Below are positions 23,478 through 31,320 of a stretch of DNA of 64,000 bases, piece by piece (positions within the stretch are counted from its first letter, which is position 1; each line of letters starts with the position of its first letter). The DNA is from Sandaracinaceae bacterium (GTDB lineage: Bacteria > Myxococcota_A > Polyangia > Polyangiales > Sandaracinaceae), in contig JAHBWG010000049.1 of assembly GCA_019637095.1 (NCBI GenBank), positions 1 through 64,000 on the forward strand. Direction: 5' to 3'. The position numbers were made by a program, and so were the translations under genes. The notes beneath the pieces are model-generated. The model saw only the letters and a program-made list of their open reading frames with translations. It was not told where the DNA came from and made no database searches.

Positions 23478-23990
23478 TCACGCAGCCTGAGCGGCCGCCG
23501 CGTCCCAGCTCGTCTTGATCGCGCGGAACGTCTCGATCGCGTCCGCGCCGAGCTCGAGCGCGCCGGCGCCGATGAGCTTCTCGTGGATCGACTTCGGGTC
23601 GCGCTCCCAGCCCCGCGGCACGGCGAGCTTGAGGTTCAGGGGCACCCCCGAGAGCAGCCCGATCTCCTCGAGCTTCCAGAGCACCTCGGCGGCGAGGAAC
23701 TGCCCCGCGACGGTGCGCACCGGCGCGTCGAGCGCGGCGCTCAGCGGGAACACGTCGTACACCGCGACCGCACCGTCGCCGAGCCCCGCGTGCGCGCGCA
23801 GCGCGCCGAACGCCTGGGGCGTCACGGGGAGCTCGACGATCTCGAGCCCCGCGATCGGCAAGCCGGCGCTCGCGGCGAGCGCGCGCTCCATCGCGTCGCC
23901 GTGGCTCATCGAGATGGCAGCAGCGCGCGCGGTCGCGTCGAGGATCGCGGTCACGACGATGAAAGGGCGGGCGTCTCGCTCGGTGCTCAT
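23478..23990 (-). CDS. Hypothetical cytoplasmic protein (170 aa)
   Basis: The product starts MSTERDARPFIVVTAILDATARAAAISMSHG and contains VAVYDVFPLSAALDAPVRTVAGQFLAAEVLWKLEEIGLLSG and VPLNLKLAVPRGWERDPKSIHEKLIGAG. It has no signal peptide or membrane helix and looks like an alpha/beta fold. No family was recognised, and the long well-formed frame and ordinary codon use are the evidence for coding. It converges on apaG, with 22 bp between the stops, and diverges from the macro-like gene by 67 bp. Confidence 0.6.
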   Translation of the reverse strand: MSTERDARPFIVVTAILDATARAAAISMSHGDAMERALAASAGLPIAGLEIVELPVTPQAFGALRAHAGLGDGAVAVYDVFPLSAALDAPVRTVAGQFLAAEVLWKLEEIGLLSGVPLNLKLAVPRGWERDPKSIHEKLIGAGALELGADAIETFRAIKTSWDAAAAQAA

Positions 23991-24057
23991 GAGGCCAGGG
24001 GGCTAGCACGAGGATACGCGATACGTCAGCCGGATTTTGTGCTAGGTCCCCGCTCCC

Positions 24058-24948
24058 ATGGACGTGCAGCTGATCGCCGCTTCGGTCCTCGACCTTCCTT
24101 CGTCGCAGCGCGTGGACGCCATCGTGCACGACGGGACGACGGATCTCACCCTCTGGCGCCCGCCGGGCGCGGACCGCGACCTGCTCGAGCAGTTCGGCGA
24201 GGAGCTGCCGACCGTGCTCGAGCGCGAGCGCGCGCAGCACCCCGACGGCCTCGCCCTCGGCGAGCTGGTGCGCCTGCACCGCGGGAAGCTGCACTGCGAC
24301 TTCCTCGTGTGGGTCGCGACGCGGCCGCCGGAGCGCGACGGCGTCCAAGCCGACGCGCCGAGCGCGGAGGTCATCACGCGCGCCGTGACCGACGTGCTGC
24401 GCTTCGTGTCCGAGCGCCACGTCGCGCGGGTCGCGTTCGGCGCGCTCGGCGGAGGCCCGAAGGCCCTCCCCGACGCCGACCGCCTCGTGCTCGTCGCCCG
24501 CGCCGCGAACGCGTTCTACGACGCGTGCTACGCCGAAGGTCGGCCGACCGGCATCGAGGAGGTGCTCGTCTGCCACCCGCTCGCGAGCAAGATCCGCGAC
24601 GCGCGGCGCGCCCTCGGGGCCAGCGTCGGGATCGTCGAGCGCGAGGCGCCGCCGGCGCGCGCGGCGGAGCCCGCGGCGCCGCGCCGGCGGAGCCCGGCGG
24701 CGCCGCGTGCCAAGGCCGCGACGGGCCGCAAGGGGAGCCGCGCCGCGCCCACGCTGAGCGCCGACGAGATCGGGCACGCGCGCGCGACCGCCCCCGCGTA
24801 CGACCGCGCGGTCACCTACGAGCCGGGCCAGTACGTGGTGCACGCGAAGTTCGGCGTCGGGCGCGTGGACGCGCTCACCCCCGAGGGGTTCATCCTCGTG
24901 CTCTTCGAGAGCGGTGAGACGAAGCGGCTCCTGCACGGACGCCCCTGA
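24058..24948 (+). CDS. Macro-domain-like protein fused to a C-terminal tudor-like domain
   Basis: The 296-residue protein has three parts. Residues 1-180 resemble a divergent macro (ADP-ribose-binding) fold: LGELVRLHRGKLHCDFLVWVA, a helix TRAVTDVLRFVSERHVARVAFGALGGG, then RLVLVARAANAFYDAC. The usual Asn of the macro substrate loop is not evident. Residues 195-240 are an Ala/Arg/Lys-rich linker. Residues 250-296 (YEPGQYVVHAKFGVGRVDAL...LFESGETKRLLH) look like the small beta-barrel at the end of PcrA/UvrD helicases and in CarD-like proteins, which bind RNA polymerase or DNA. A nucleic-acid-linked ADP-ribose function is possible but is inferred only from fold resemblance. It is followed after 20 bp by a Sua5/YciO gene. 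Confidence 0.5.
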   Translation: MDVQLIAASVLDLPSSQRVDAIVHDGTTDLTLWRPPGADRDLLEQFGEELPTVLERERAQHPDGLALGELVRLHRGKLHCDFLVWVATRPPERDGVQADAPSAEVITRAVTDVLRFVSERHVARVAFGALGGGPKALPDADRLVLVARAANAFYDACYAEGRPTGIEEVLVCHPLASKIRDARRALGASVGIVEREAPPARAAEPAAPRRRSPAAPRAKAATGRKGSRAAPTLSADEIGHARATAPAYDRAVTYEPGQYVVHAKFGVGRVDALTPEGFILVLFESGETKRLLHGRP

Positions 24949-24968
24949 GCCCACGCCGCCCGCCCGAA

Positions 24969-25577
24969 ATGCAGCGCATCCAGATCGATCCGGAGCACCC
25001 GGATCCGCGGCTCATCCGACGCGCCGTCGAGGCGATCCGGCGCGGGGCGGTCGTGCTCTATCCGACGGACACGGTGTACGGGCTCGGCTGCGACTTCACC
25101 CAGAAGAAGGCGGTCGACCGCGTCTACGCGCTCAAGCGGATGCGCGAGGATCGCGAGCTCGCGTTCATCTGCCCCGACCTCGGGGATCTCGCGCGCTACG
25201 CGATCGTCGACGACCAGACCTATCGGCTGATGCGGCGGCTCACGCCGGGGCCGTACTGCTTCATCCTCCCCGCGACGCGGGAGGCCCCGAAGATCCTCCA
25301 CCTCGCGAAGAAGCGCAAAGAGGTGGGGATCCGCATCCCGCACCACGAGGTGCCGCTCGCCCTGGTGCGCGAGCTCGGCAACCCGATCGTGTCGACGACG
25401 GCGAGCTGGGACGGTGAGCCGCTCAACGATCCGAACGACATCGCGCAGTACTACCACGGCGCGGATCTGTTCCTCGACGCCGGGTGGGGTGGGCTCGAGC
25501 CCTCGACGGTGCTCGACCTGACGAGCGGCGAAGTGGTCGTCCGCCGCACCGGCGCGGGGCCCGTCGACATCCTGTGA
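24969..25577 (+). CDS. Sua5/YciO/YrdC family protein (threonylcarbamoyl-AMP synthase-like)
   Basis: The 202-residue cytoplasmic protein has AIRRGAVVLYPTDTVYGLGCDF, VYALKRMREDRELAFIC, LMRRLTPGPYCFILPA, VGIRIPHHEVPLALV and NPIVSTTAS, in the order typical of the YrdC fold. The family makes threonylcarbamoyl-AMP from threonine, bicarbonate and ATP for the universal t6A tRNA modification. The RELAFIC segment in place of the KPLSLHV-like loop is closer to the YciO branch, whose role is less certain. Its stop is followed by a decayed copy of the five-hairpin repeat. Confidence 0.88.
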   Translation: MQRIQIDPEHPDPRLIRRAVEAIRRGAVVLYPTDTVYGLGCDFTQKKAVDRVYALKRMREDRELAFICPDLGDLARYAIVDDQTYRLMRRLTPGPYCFILPATREAPKILHLAKKRKEVGIRIPHHEVPLALVRELGNPIVSTTASWDGEPLNDPNDIAQYYHGADLFLDAGWGGLEPSTVLDLTSGEVVVRRTGAGPVDIL

Positions 25578-25581
25578 GTCG

Positions 25582-25625
25582 TCGGAGGAGCACGCTCCAA
25601 CCCATGCGACAGAGCCGCGGCGGGG
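25582..25625 (+). repeat. Decayed copy of the five-hairpin repeat (first two modules)
   Basis: Four bases after the stop at 25577 the sequence again reads TCGGAGG..., with GGAGC (25587-25591) pairing to GCTCC (25594-25598). It is followed by AACCCATGCGACAGAGCCGC, which matches the second module of the full copies with several substitutions that break the stem. The later modules are absent. Confidence 0.6.
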
Positions 25626-25635
25626 CGACGCGTGC

Positions 25636-26025
25636 CTACCGGCCCGCCTTGAGCTTCTCCACGAGGCGACGGTCCGGCGGCGGCAGCGGGTAGTCGTCGA
25701 GGTCGGCGGGCGCGACCCACGCGCTGTCCGCGACGCCGAGGTGGGCGAGCTCCCCGCCGGCGACTCGGCAGTCGTAGAAGAGGAGCAAGACGTCTTTCTC
25801 GGGATAGCGGTGGTACGCGACCTCGAGCACGTCGACGACGCGGAGCTCGAGCGCGATCTCCTCGCGGCACTCGCGCACCACCGCGTGCTCGGGGGCCTCC
25901 CCGTCCTCGACCTTGCCGCCGGGGAGCTCCCAGAGACCCGCGAGGTGCGTGCCCGCCGGCCGGCGCGTCAAGAGCACCGGCGCGCCCGGCGCGTCGCGGA
26001 TCACCGCGGCGGCCACGACGATCAC
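25636..26025 (-). CDS. NUDIX hydrolase, MutT-like
   Basis: The 129-residue protein carries a Nudix box near residue 37: GKVEDGE, seven residues, then RECREEIAL. The final Gly of the classical box is replaced by Ala. It begins VIVVAAAVIRDAPGAPVLLTRRP and has LAGLWELPGGK, as in MutT-type enzymes that clean 8-oxo-dGTP or related nucleotides. The GTG start at 26025 overlaps the stop of the tolC-like gene in a GTGA, so it is the coupled downstream gene. Exact substrate cannot be told from sequence. Confidence 0.88.
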   Translation of the reverse strand: MIVVAAAVIRDAPGAPVLLTRRPAGTHLAGLWELPGGKVEDGEAPEHAVVRECREEIALELRVVDVLEVAYHRYPEKDVLLLFYDCRVAGGELAHLGVADSAWVAPADLDDYPLPPPDRRLVEKLKAGR

Positions 26026-27560
26026 GGGGTCTCGCCGCCGAGCGCTCGGCGCAGGCGCGCGTTCGCGATCCGCGCGTCGATCGCGGCGTTCACGAGGTCG
26101 AGCTGGGCCCGCACCTGCTCGGCGCTCGCGTCGATCAGCTCGGACGTGGTGGCCGCGCCCGCGCGGTGGCGCTCGGTCATCACGCGGTAGCTCTCGTCGG
26201 CCGCCTCGACGCCGAGCCGCGCCGCGTCGAGCGCGGTCGTCGCCGCCTCGTGCGTGGTCGCCGCCTCGGTCACCTGCATGCGGACGGCGTCCTGGAGCAT
26301 GCGCAGGTCCTGGCGCGCCGAGTCTCGCTGCGCGCGCGCCTCCTCGGCCTGCACCTCACCTGTCAAGACGTCGTGCGGGCTCCATCGAAGGATCGCGCTG
26401 ATGTCCCAGGTCTCTCGGAACTCCTGCGTCAGCGGGAAGATCCGCGTGTTCGGGTTCGCGACGTCGAGGGTCGCCTGCACGATGAGGTGCGGATAGCGGC
26501 TGCCCTCGGCCGCGTCGACCGCCTGGCTCGCCGCCCGGATGATCCGGCGCACCGCCCGCAGATCGTCCCGGCGCGCGAGCGCGCCGCGCACGAGCTCCTC
26601 CAGCGATCCGTCGGCGGGCGCGAGCGGCGCGAGCAGGTCCTCGCCGACGGCGATCTCCGTCCCGGGCTCGACGTGGAGCATCGTCGTGAGCGCGGTGCGC
26701 GCCGTCCGTACGCCCGCCTCCGCCCGCACCACGGCGACGCGGGCCGCGGCGACCTGCGCGCGCAGCCGCAGCTCGTCGACGCGCGCCGAGACGCCGGCCT
26801 CCACGAAGGCGCGCACCTGGGTGTGGCGCGTCTCGGCCTGCGCGAGCGCGGTCTGCGCGACGGCGAGCGCCGCCCGGGCGCGCGCGTACTGGTAGAACGT
26901 CTCGCGCGCGGAGAGCCCGACGTCCTGCTGCTGCACCGCGATCTGGAGCCGCGCCGCCTCCTCGCGGGAGCGCGCGCTCTCGTAGGCCGGCAGGATGCTC
27001 AGGATCGCGTCGCTCACCGGGTACGAGAGCGACGCCTGGAACGCGAAGTTGTCGAGGATCACGGGGAAGCGGAAGTTCGCGAGCTCGGCCTGTCCGCGCA
27101 GGCTCTGCTCCCAGAGGGTTCGCGCGTAGGGATCCTGGAGGGGCGCGACGATGTCGGGGATGGTGTCCGGGTCGATCGTCGGCCCGGTGGCCAGCCCGCC
27201 GTTCTGGATCTCGCTCAACCGCGTGTAGCGCGCGCTCAGCGTGAGCTGGGGGACGAAGCCGACGAGCGCGCGCATCGCGCCGGCGCTCGCCATGCGGCGC
27301 GCCGCCCGCGCGCGCGCGACGTTGGGTGACGTCGCGACCGCGAGCCGCGCGGCCTCGTCCGCGCTCAGCCCCTGCCCTTCTCCGCGCAGCACCGACTCGA
27401 CGTCGGCGACGCGCGGCGCGGGATCGGGCGGCGGCACGGCCGGCGCGTCGAGCGCGTCCGGCCCCGCCGGGGGCGAGGGCGCCTGCGCGCTCGCGAGCGC
27501 CGGCCCGAGGGACAGAGAGAACAGCACGATCGACGACATCCACGGTCCGATGGCACGCAT
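26022..27560 (-). CDS. TolC-family outer membrane efflux protein
   Basis: The 512-residue product has a signal peptide (SSIVLFSLSLGPALASAQA). Two related halves of long helices with strand insertions follow. Typical points are LSADEAARLAVATSPNVARARAARR, LVGFVPQLTLSARY, LSYPVSDAILSILPAYESAR, EAGVSARVDELRLRAQVAAARVAVVRAEAGVRTARTAL and HRAGAATTSELIDASAEQVRAQLDLV. The family trimerises into outer membrane exit ducts for tripartite pumps or type I secretion. No inner membrane pump gene is adjacent. The ATG at 27560 is chosen; an in-frame start 12 codons upstream would add a polar stretch before the signal peptide. The mutT-like gene is coupled behind it. Confidence 0.88.
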   Translation of the reverse strand: MRAIGPWMSSIVLFSLSLGPALASAQAPSPPAGPDALDAPAVPPPDPAPRVADVESVLRGEGQGLSADEAARLAVATSPNVARARAARRMASAGAMRALVGFVPQLTLSARYTRLSEIQNGGLATGPTIDPDTIPDIVAPLQDPYARTLWEQSLRGQAELANFRFPVILDNFAFQASLSYPVSDAILSILPAYESARSREEAARLQIAVQQQDVGLSARETFYQYARARAALAVAQTALAQAETRHTQVRAFVEAGVSARVDELRLRAQVAAARVAVVRAEAGVRTARTALTTMLHVEPGTEIAVGEDLLAPLAPADGSLEELVRGALARRDDLRAVRRIIRAASQAVDAAEGSRYPHLIVQATLDVANPNTRIFPLTQEFRETWDISAILRWSPHDVLTGEVQAEEARAQRDSARQDLRMLQDAVRMQVTEAATTHEAATTALDAARLGVEAADESYRVMTERHRAGAATTSELIDASAEQVRAQLDLVNAAIDARIANARLRRALGGETP

Positions 27561-27646
27561 GTGGCCCCATTTGGGCGTGACTCGCGGATCCGTCAAGCGA
27601 GCCCGCGCCTTTGGATCGCGCGCCGGCTCGTGTTAAGGAGCAGGCC

Positions 27647-27664
27647 ATGAGGTCAAGGCCATGA
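27647..27664 (+). other. Five-codon ORF overlapping the asd start, created by a 14-bp tandem duplication
   Basis: GGCCATGAGGTCA at 27643-27655 is repeated with one change at 27657-27669. The first ATG (27647) sits at good distance behind AAGGAG and reads Met-Arg-Ser-Arg-Pro-stop. Its TGA overlaps the ATG of asd (27661) in an ATGA. The best ribosome site therefore serves the mini-ORF, and asd may be translated by re-initiation. Confidence 0.45.
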
Positions 27665-28668
27665 GGTCCATCGACGTCGCGATCCTGGGCGCCACCGGCG
27701 TGGTCGGCCGCGAGATGCTGCGCGTGCTCGAGCAGCGCGAGGTGCCGGTCGGCCGCCTGAAGCTGCTCGCCTCGCCGCGCAGCGCGGGCGCCACGCTCTC
27801 CTTCCGCGGGCGCGAGCACACGGTCGAGGCGGTGACGGACGAGGCCTTCCAGGGCATCGACGCGGCGCTCTTCTCCGCCGGCGCGGGGACGAGCCGGGAG
27901 TGGGCGCCGAGGGCCGCCGCGCGCGGCGCGGTCGTGATCGACAACTCGAGCGCCTGGCGCATGGACGACGCGGTCCCGCTCGTCGTGCCGGAGGTCAACC
28001 CCGACGCGGCGCGCGAGCGCCCGCGCGGGATCATCGCGAACCCGAACTGCTCGACGATCCAGCTCGTCGTCGCCCTCGCCCCGCTCCACCGCGCCGCCCG
28101 GGTGCGCCGGATCGTCGTCGCGACTTACCAGGCGATCAGCGGCGCGGGGATCGAGGCGGTCCGCGCGCTCGAAGCGCAGCAGCGCGCGCTGGTCGCGGGC
28201 GAGCCCGCCGAGCCCGGGCCGCTCTCGGGGCAGCTCGCCGGCAACCTCCTCATGCACTGGAAGCGCGACACGGCGAGCGGCTACCAGGAGGAGGAGCTCA
28301 AGATGGTCCACGAGACGCGCAAGATCCTCGGCGACGCGGAGATCCGCGTCTCGCCGACGGCGGTGCGCGTGCCCGTGCTCAACGCGCACTCCGAGGCGGT
28401 CACCGTGGAGCTCGCGCGGCCGATGACCGCGACCGAGGCGCGCACGCTCCTCACCGGCGCGCCGGGTGTCGAGCTCGTCGACGACTTCGCGAACGGCGTC
28501 TACCCGCAGCCGCTCGCGGCGTCGGGCCGGGACCCCGTCTACGTCGGCCGCATCCGCGAGGACGTCGGCAACCCGGGCGGGCTCCAACTGTGGGTCGTCG
28601 CGGACAACCTCCGCAAGGGCGCGGCCCTCAACGCGGTGCAGATCGCGGAGCTGGTGTTCGCGAGCTGA
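27661..28668 (+). CDS. asd: Aspartate-semialdehyde dehydrogenase
   Basis: Asd reduces aspartyl phosphate to aspartate semialdehyde, the branch point to lysine/diaminopimelate, methionine and threonine. The 335-residue protein has the NADP loop ILGATGVVGREMLRVLEQR, FSAGAGTSREWAPRAAARGAVVIDNSSAWRMD, the catalytic cysteine in IIANPNCSTIQLVVAL, TYQAISGAGIEAV, and the late His/Arg block in VSPTAVRVPVLNAHSEAV. Length is normal. It diverges from the tolC-like gene by 100 bp. A duplicated start region places a five-codon ORF directly ahead. Confidence 0.95.
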   Translation: MRSIDVAILGATGVVGREMLRVLEQREVPVGRLKLLASPRSAGATLSFRGREHTVEAVTDEAFQGIDAALFSAGAGTSREWAPRAAARGAVVIDNSSAWRMDDAVPLVVPEVNPDAARERPRGIIANPNCSTIQLVVALAPLHRAARVRRIVVATYQAISGAGIEAVRALEAQQRALVAGEPAEPGPLSGQLAGNLLMHWKRDTASGYQEEELKMVHETRKILGDAEIRVSPTAVRVPVLNAHSEAVTVELARPMTATEARTLLTGAPGVELVDDFANGVYPQPLAASGRDPVYVGRIREDVGNPGGLQLWVVADNLRKGAALNAVQIAELVFAS

Positions 28669-28796
28669 CGCTCGACGACTTGACGATTTGTCAGGGCAAG
28701 GGGACGGCACCTCGCCCTCCATGTCAGAATGGCTCAGACGCCGCGCGCGCCGACAACGCGCGGTGGAGGGTACGCGCCTTGCTTTGCTCCGCCCCG

Positions 28797-29789
28797 ATGC
28801 GACCGACGACTCTCTGCTCGTTCCTGCTCGCGGGTCTCGCGGCCTCGACCCTCGCGGCGCCGGCGTCGGCGCAAGGGATCCAGGTCACGGTCCGCTCGAT
28901 GACGTCGCGCACGCGAGTGCAGCTCGTCGACTTCGCCACGCAGATGGCGACGCCGATCAACTTCGCGGAGTGCGAGTCGGCCACCATCGGGTTCCGCTTC
29001 TCCATGGTCGACCGGAACCGGACCCAGCTCGCGTTCTTCTTCGGCTCGATGTGCGAGCAGGCGTCGGTGCGCAACGACGTGACGAACACGAGCTGCACCG
29101 ACCTCGAGCTCTCGTACGCGATCGATCTGCGCACGCAGGTCGACGTGGACATCCCCGTGTCGAGCCTGCTCGACTGCACCCAGGGCATGTCCGGCGTGCG
29201 CACGATCTACGTGCTCGCGCTGAACGATCCGACCTCGGAGGTCGGCGCGGCGGGACAGAACGCGAGCTTCCCGATGGCCTTCGACTTCCAGGGGCCGACG
29301 GAGCCGAGCGGGTTCACCGCCCGCAACGGCCAGTCGGGGACGAGCGTGTCGTGGCAGGCGACGACCGACCGCGTGCAGCGCTACGACGCGTTCCTCGTCC
29401 CGGGCGGCTGCGACGCGAGCGGGAACCTCACGACCGACGCGTTCGACGACCCCGACAACCCGACCGTCTCGCCGTACACGACCTTCGAGGGGACGGCGAC
29501 GAGCGGGACGATCTCCTTCCCGTCCGGCTCCGCGGAGGGCAGCACGTTCGCGGTGACGGTGCGGGCGATCGACAACGCCGGCAACACGGGCACGGTGGCC
29601 GAGCCCGTGTGCGTCACGTTGATCACCATCGACACGTTCTGGAGCGCGTACTGCGGCACCGCGGACGCGCCCGAGGCGTGCTCGTCTTCGTGCGCCGCCG
29701 GCCCCGCGCGCTCCGGCGCGCCCGCCCCGTGGGCCCTGCTCGCCCTCGCCGCGGCGCTCGGCCTCACGCGCCGCCGGAGGTCGCGATGA
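28797..29789 (+). CDS. Secreted MYXO-CTERM-type surface protein
   Basis: The 330-residue protein has a signal peptide (CSFLLAGLAASTLAAPASAQ). A beta-rich region follows, with paired cysteines that probably form disulfides (CES, MCEQ, SCTD, DCTQ). About residues 160-280 resemble a fibronectin type III-like domain (GPTEPSGFTARNGQSGTSVSWQ, FAVTVRAIDNAGNTG). The tail has CSSSCAAGP, a hydrophobic helix PWALLALAAALGL and TRRRRSR, the MYXO-CTERM sorting layout, so the protein is probably displayed on the cell surface. Its ligand or role is unknown. The stop overlaps the next gene start in an ATGA. Confidence 0.8.
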   Translation: MRPTTLCSFLLAGLAASTLAAPASAQGIQVTVRSMTSRTRVQLVDFATQMATPINFAECESATIGFRFSMVDRNRTQLAFFFGSMCEQASVRNDVTNTSCTDLELSYAIDLRTQVDVDIPVSSLLDCTQGMSGVRTIYVLALNDPTSEVGAAGQNASFPMAFDFQGPTEPSGFTARNGQSGTSVSWQATTDRVQRYDAFLVPGGCDASGNLTTDAFDDPDNPTVSPYTTFEGTATSGTISFPSGSAEGSTFAVTVRAIDNAGNTGTVAEPVCVTLITIDTFWSAYCGTADAPEACSSSCAAGPARSGAPAPWALLALAAALGLTRRRRSR

Positions 29790-30508
29790 GCCGGCTCAGC
29801 TCGTGTCTGGGCGCCGCGCTCGTCGCGGGCGCCGCGCTCGGCGCCGCGCCCGCGTCCGCCGACATCGACGACTGGACGGAGGTCCCCGAGTTCCATCCGT
29901 CGCCGGAGAACTTCGGCATCGAGCTGCGGATCGGCATGTACCGGCCGGAGGGCCTCGGTGACGAGTTCTTCAGCGGCAACTACTTCGGCGGCGACGTCGG
30001 CCCGCACCTGAGCCTGCAGTTCCACTACTACCCGTTCCAGGTCCCCTACCTCGGGCTCTTCGGGATCGGCGCGAGCCTGGGCTGGTCGCAGTGGGACACG
30101 CTGCGACCGGGGGGGGGCGCGGTCGACACCGAGCGGAACGTCTTCGAGCTGCTCGTCCTTCAGCCGATGGTGCTCTGGCGCTTCGACACGCTCGCGCGCG
30201 AGGTCGGCATCCCGATCGTGCTGACCCCGAAGATCGGGTGGGACTTCGCCCGCTGGCTCACGAGCCCCGGCACGCCGGCCAACCCGTCCCCCGCCGGGCT
30301 CAGCATGGGCTTCCGCTTCTCGGGCAAGGTCTCGCTCGAGCTCGACTTCATCGAGCCGCGCGCGGCCCGCCAGCTCGACGAGGCGTGGGGGATCAACCAC
30401 TCGGAGCTCTTCGTCGAGTTCTACTACTCGATGGCGGGCGAGATCCTCGCCGGCGAGCTCCCGGTCAGCGGCTGGGGCTGGGCCGCGGGCCTCGGCTTCA
30501 CCTTCTGA
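29786..30508 (+). CDS. Putative outer membrane beta-barrel protein
   Basis: The 240-residue product has a signal peptide (LGAALVAGAALGAAPASAD). Gly- and aromatic-rich strands follow: FGIELRIGMYRPEG, GPHLSLQFHYYPFQVPYLGLFGIGASLGW, FELLVLQPMVLWRF and SMGFRFSGKVSLELDF, ending in GWGWAAGLGFTF with a terminal Phe, the usual end of outer membrane barrels. It is coupled by ATGA to the MYXO-CTERM protein, and the two may work together at the envelope. No specific family was recognised. The stop is 2 bp from the truA start. Confidence 0.7.
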   Translation: MSRLSSCLGAALVAGAALGAAPASADIDDWTEVPEFHPSPENFGIELRIGMYRPEGLGDEFFSGNYFGGDVGPHLSLQFHYYPFQVPYLGLFGIGASLGWSQWDTLRPGGGAVDTERNVFELLVLQPMVLWRFDTLAREVGIPIVLTPKIGWDFARWLTSPGTPANPSPAGLSMGFRFSGKVSLELDFIEPRAARQLDEAWGINHSELFVEFYYSMAGEILAGELPVSGWGWAAGLGFTF

Positions 30509-30510
30509 GC

Positions 30511-31314
30511 GTGCACGGGGTCCGCGTCGTCGTCGCCTACGACGGAGCCGGCTTCGCGGGCTGGCAGCGGCAGCCGGGGCAGCGCACGGTGCAGAGCGAG
30601 CTCGAGGCCGCCGTCGCCGCGCTCGCCGGGGCCGACGTCCGCGTGCGCGGCGCGAGCCGCACCGACTCGGGCGTGCACGCGCTCGGGCAGCTCGCGGCGT
30701 TCGACAGTCCGCGCGCGATCCCTCCGTACAAGTGGCTGCGCGGGCTCAACGGGAAGCTCCCGCCCGACGTCGCCGTCCGCAGCGCCGAGGCGTGCGAGGC
30801 GGGCTACGAGCCGCGCTTCGACGCGCGCGCCAAGACGTACCGCTACCTCCTGCACCTCGGACCCGCGCGCGACCCGCTGCTGCGCGATCGCGCGTGGCAC
30901 CTCGGGCCCAAGCGCGCGCGTCCGACCGGCGGGCGCCCGACGCGCACGAGCGACTGGCTGGACCTGGACGCCATGCGCGGGGCGGCCGCCGAGCTCTTGG
31001 GGACCCACGACTTCCGCGCGTTCCGCAGCGCGCACGACCCCCGCGAGCAGACGGTGCGCACGCTCTGGCGCGCCGACGTGATCGCACACTTCGGCGGTCG
31101 CGAGGACGTGCTCGCGATCGAGGTACGCGGCGACGCGTTCCTCCACAACATGATGCGGATCATCGCTGGGACGCTCGTGGAGGTCGGGCGCGGGCGGCGC
31201 ACCGCCCGAGACGTCGCGGCGAGCCTCGCGTCGGGCGCGCGCGCGGACGCGGGCGAGACGGCGCCGCCGGGCGGCCTCTACCTCGTCGAGATCGAGCGGC
31301 GCTCGGAGACCTGA
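30511..31314 (+). CDS. truA: tRNA pseudouridine(38-40) synthase
   Basis: TruA isomerises uridines at tRNA positions 38-40. The 267-residue protein has YDGAGFAGWQRQPGQRTVQ, the catalytic Asp in the RGASRTDSGVHALGQ block near residue 50, TYRYLLHLGP, and HNMMRIIAGTLVEVGRG near the end. A short insertion (KRARPTGGRPTRTSDW) lies in the middle. The start is a GTG at 30511, two bases after the upstream stop. It follows two envelope genes in what may be one transcript. Confidence 0.92.
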   Translation: MHGVRVVVAYDGAGFAGWQRQPGQRTVQSELEAAVAALAGADVRVRGASRTDSGVHALGQLAAFDSPRAIPPYKWLRGLNGKLPPDVAVRSAEACEAGYEPRFDARAKTYRYLLHLGPARDPLLRDRAWHLGPKRARPTGGRPTRTSDWLDLDAMRGAAAELLGTHDFRAFRSAHDPREQTVRTLWRADVIAHFGGREDVLAIEVRGDAFLHNMMRIIAGTLVEVGRGRRTARDVAASLASGARADAGETAPPGGLYLVEIERRSET

Positions 31315-31320
31315 CGGCGC

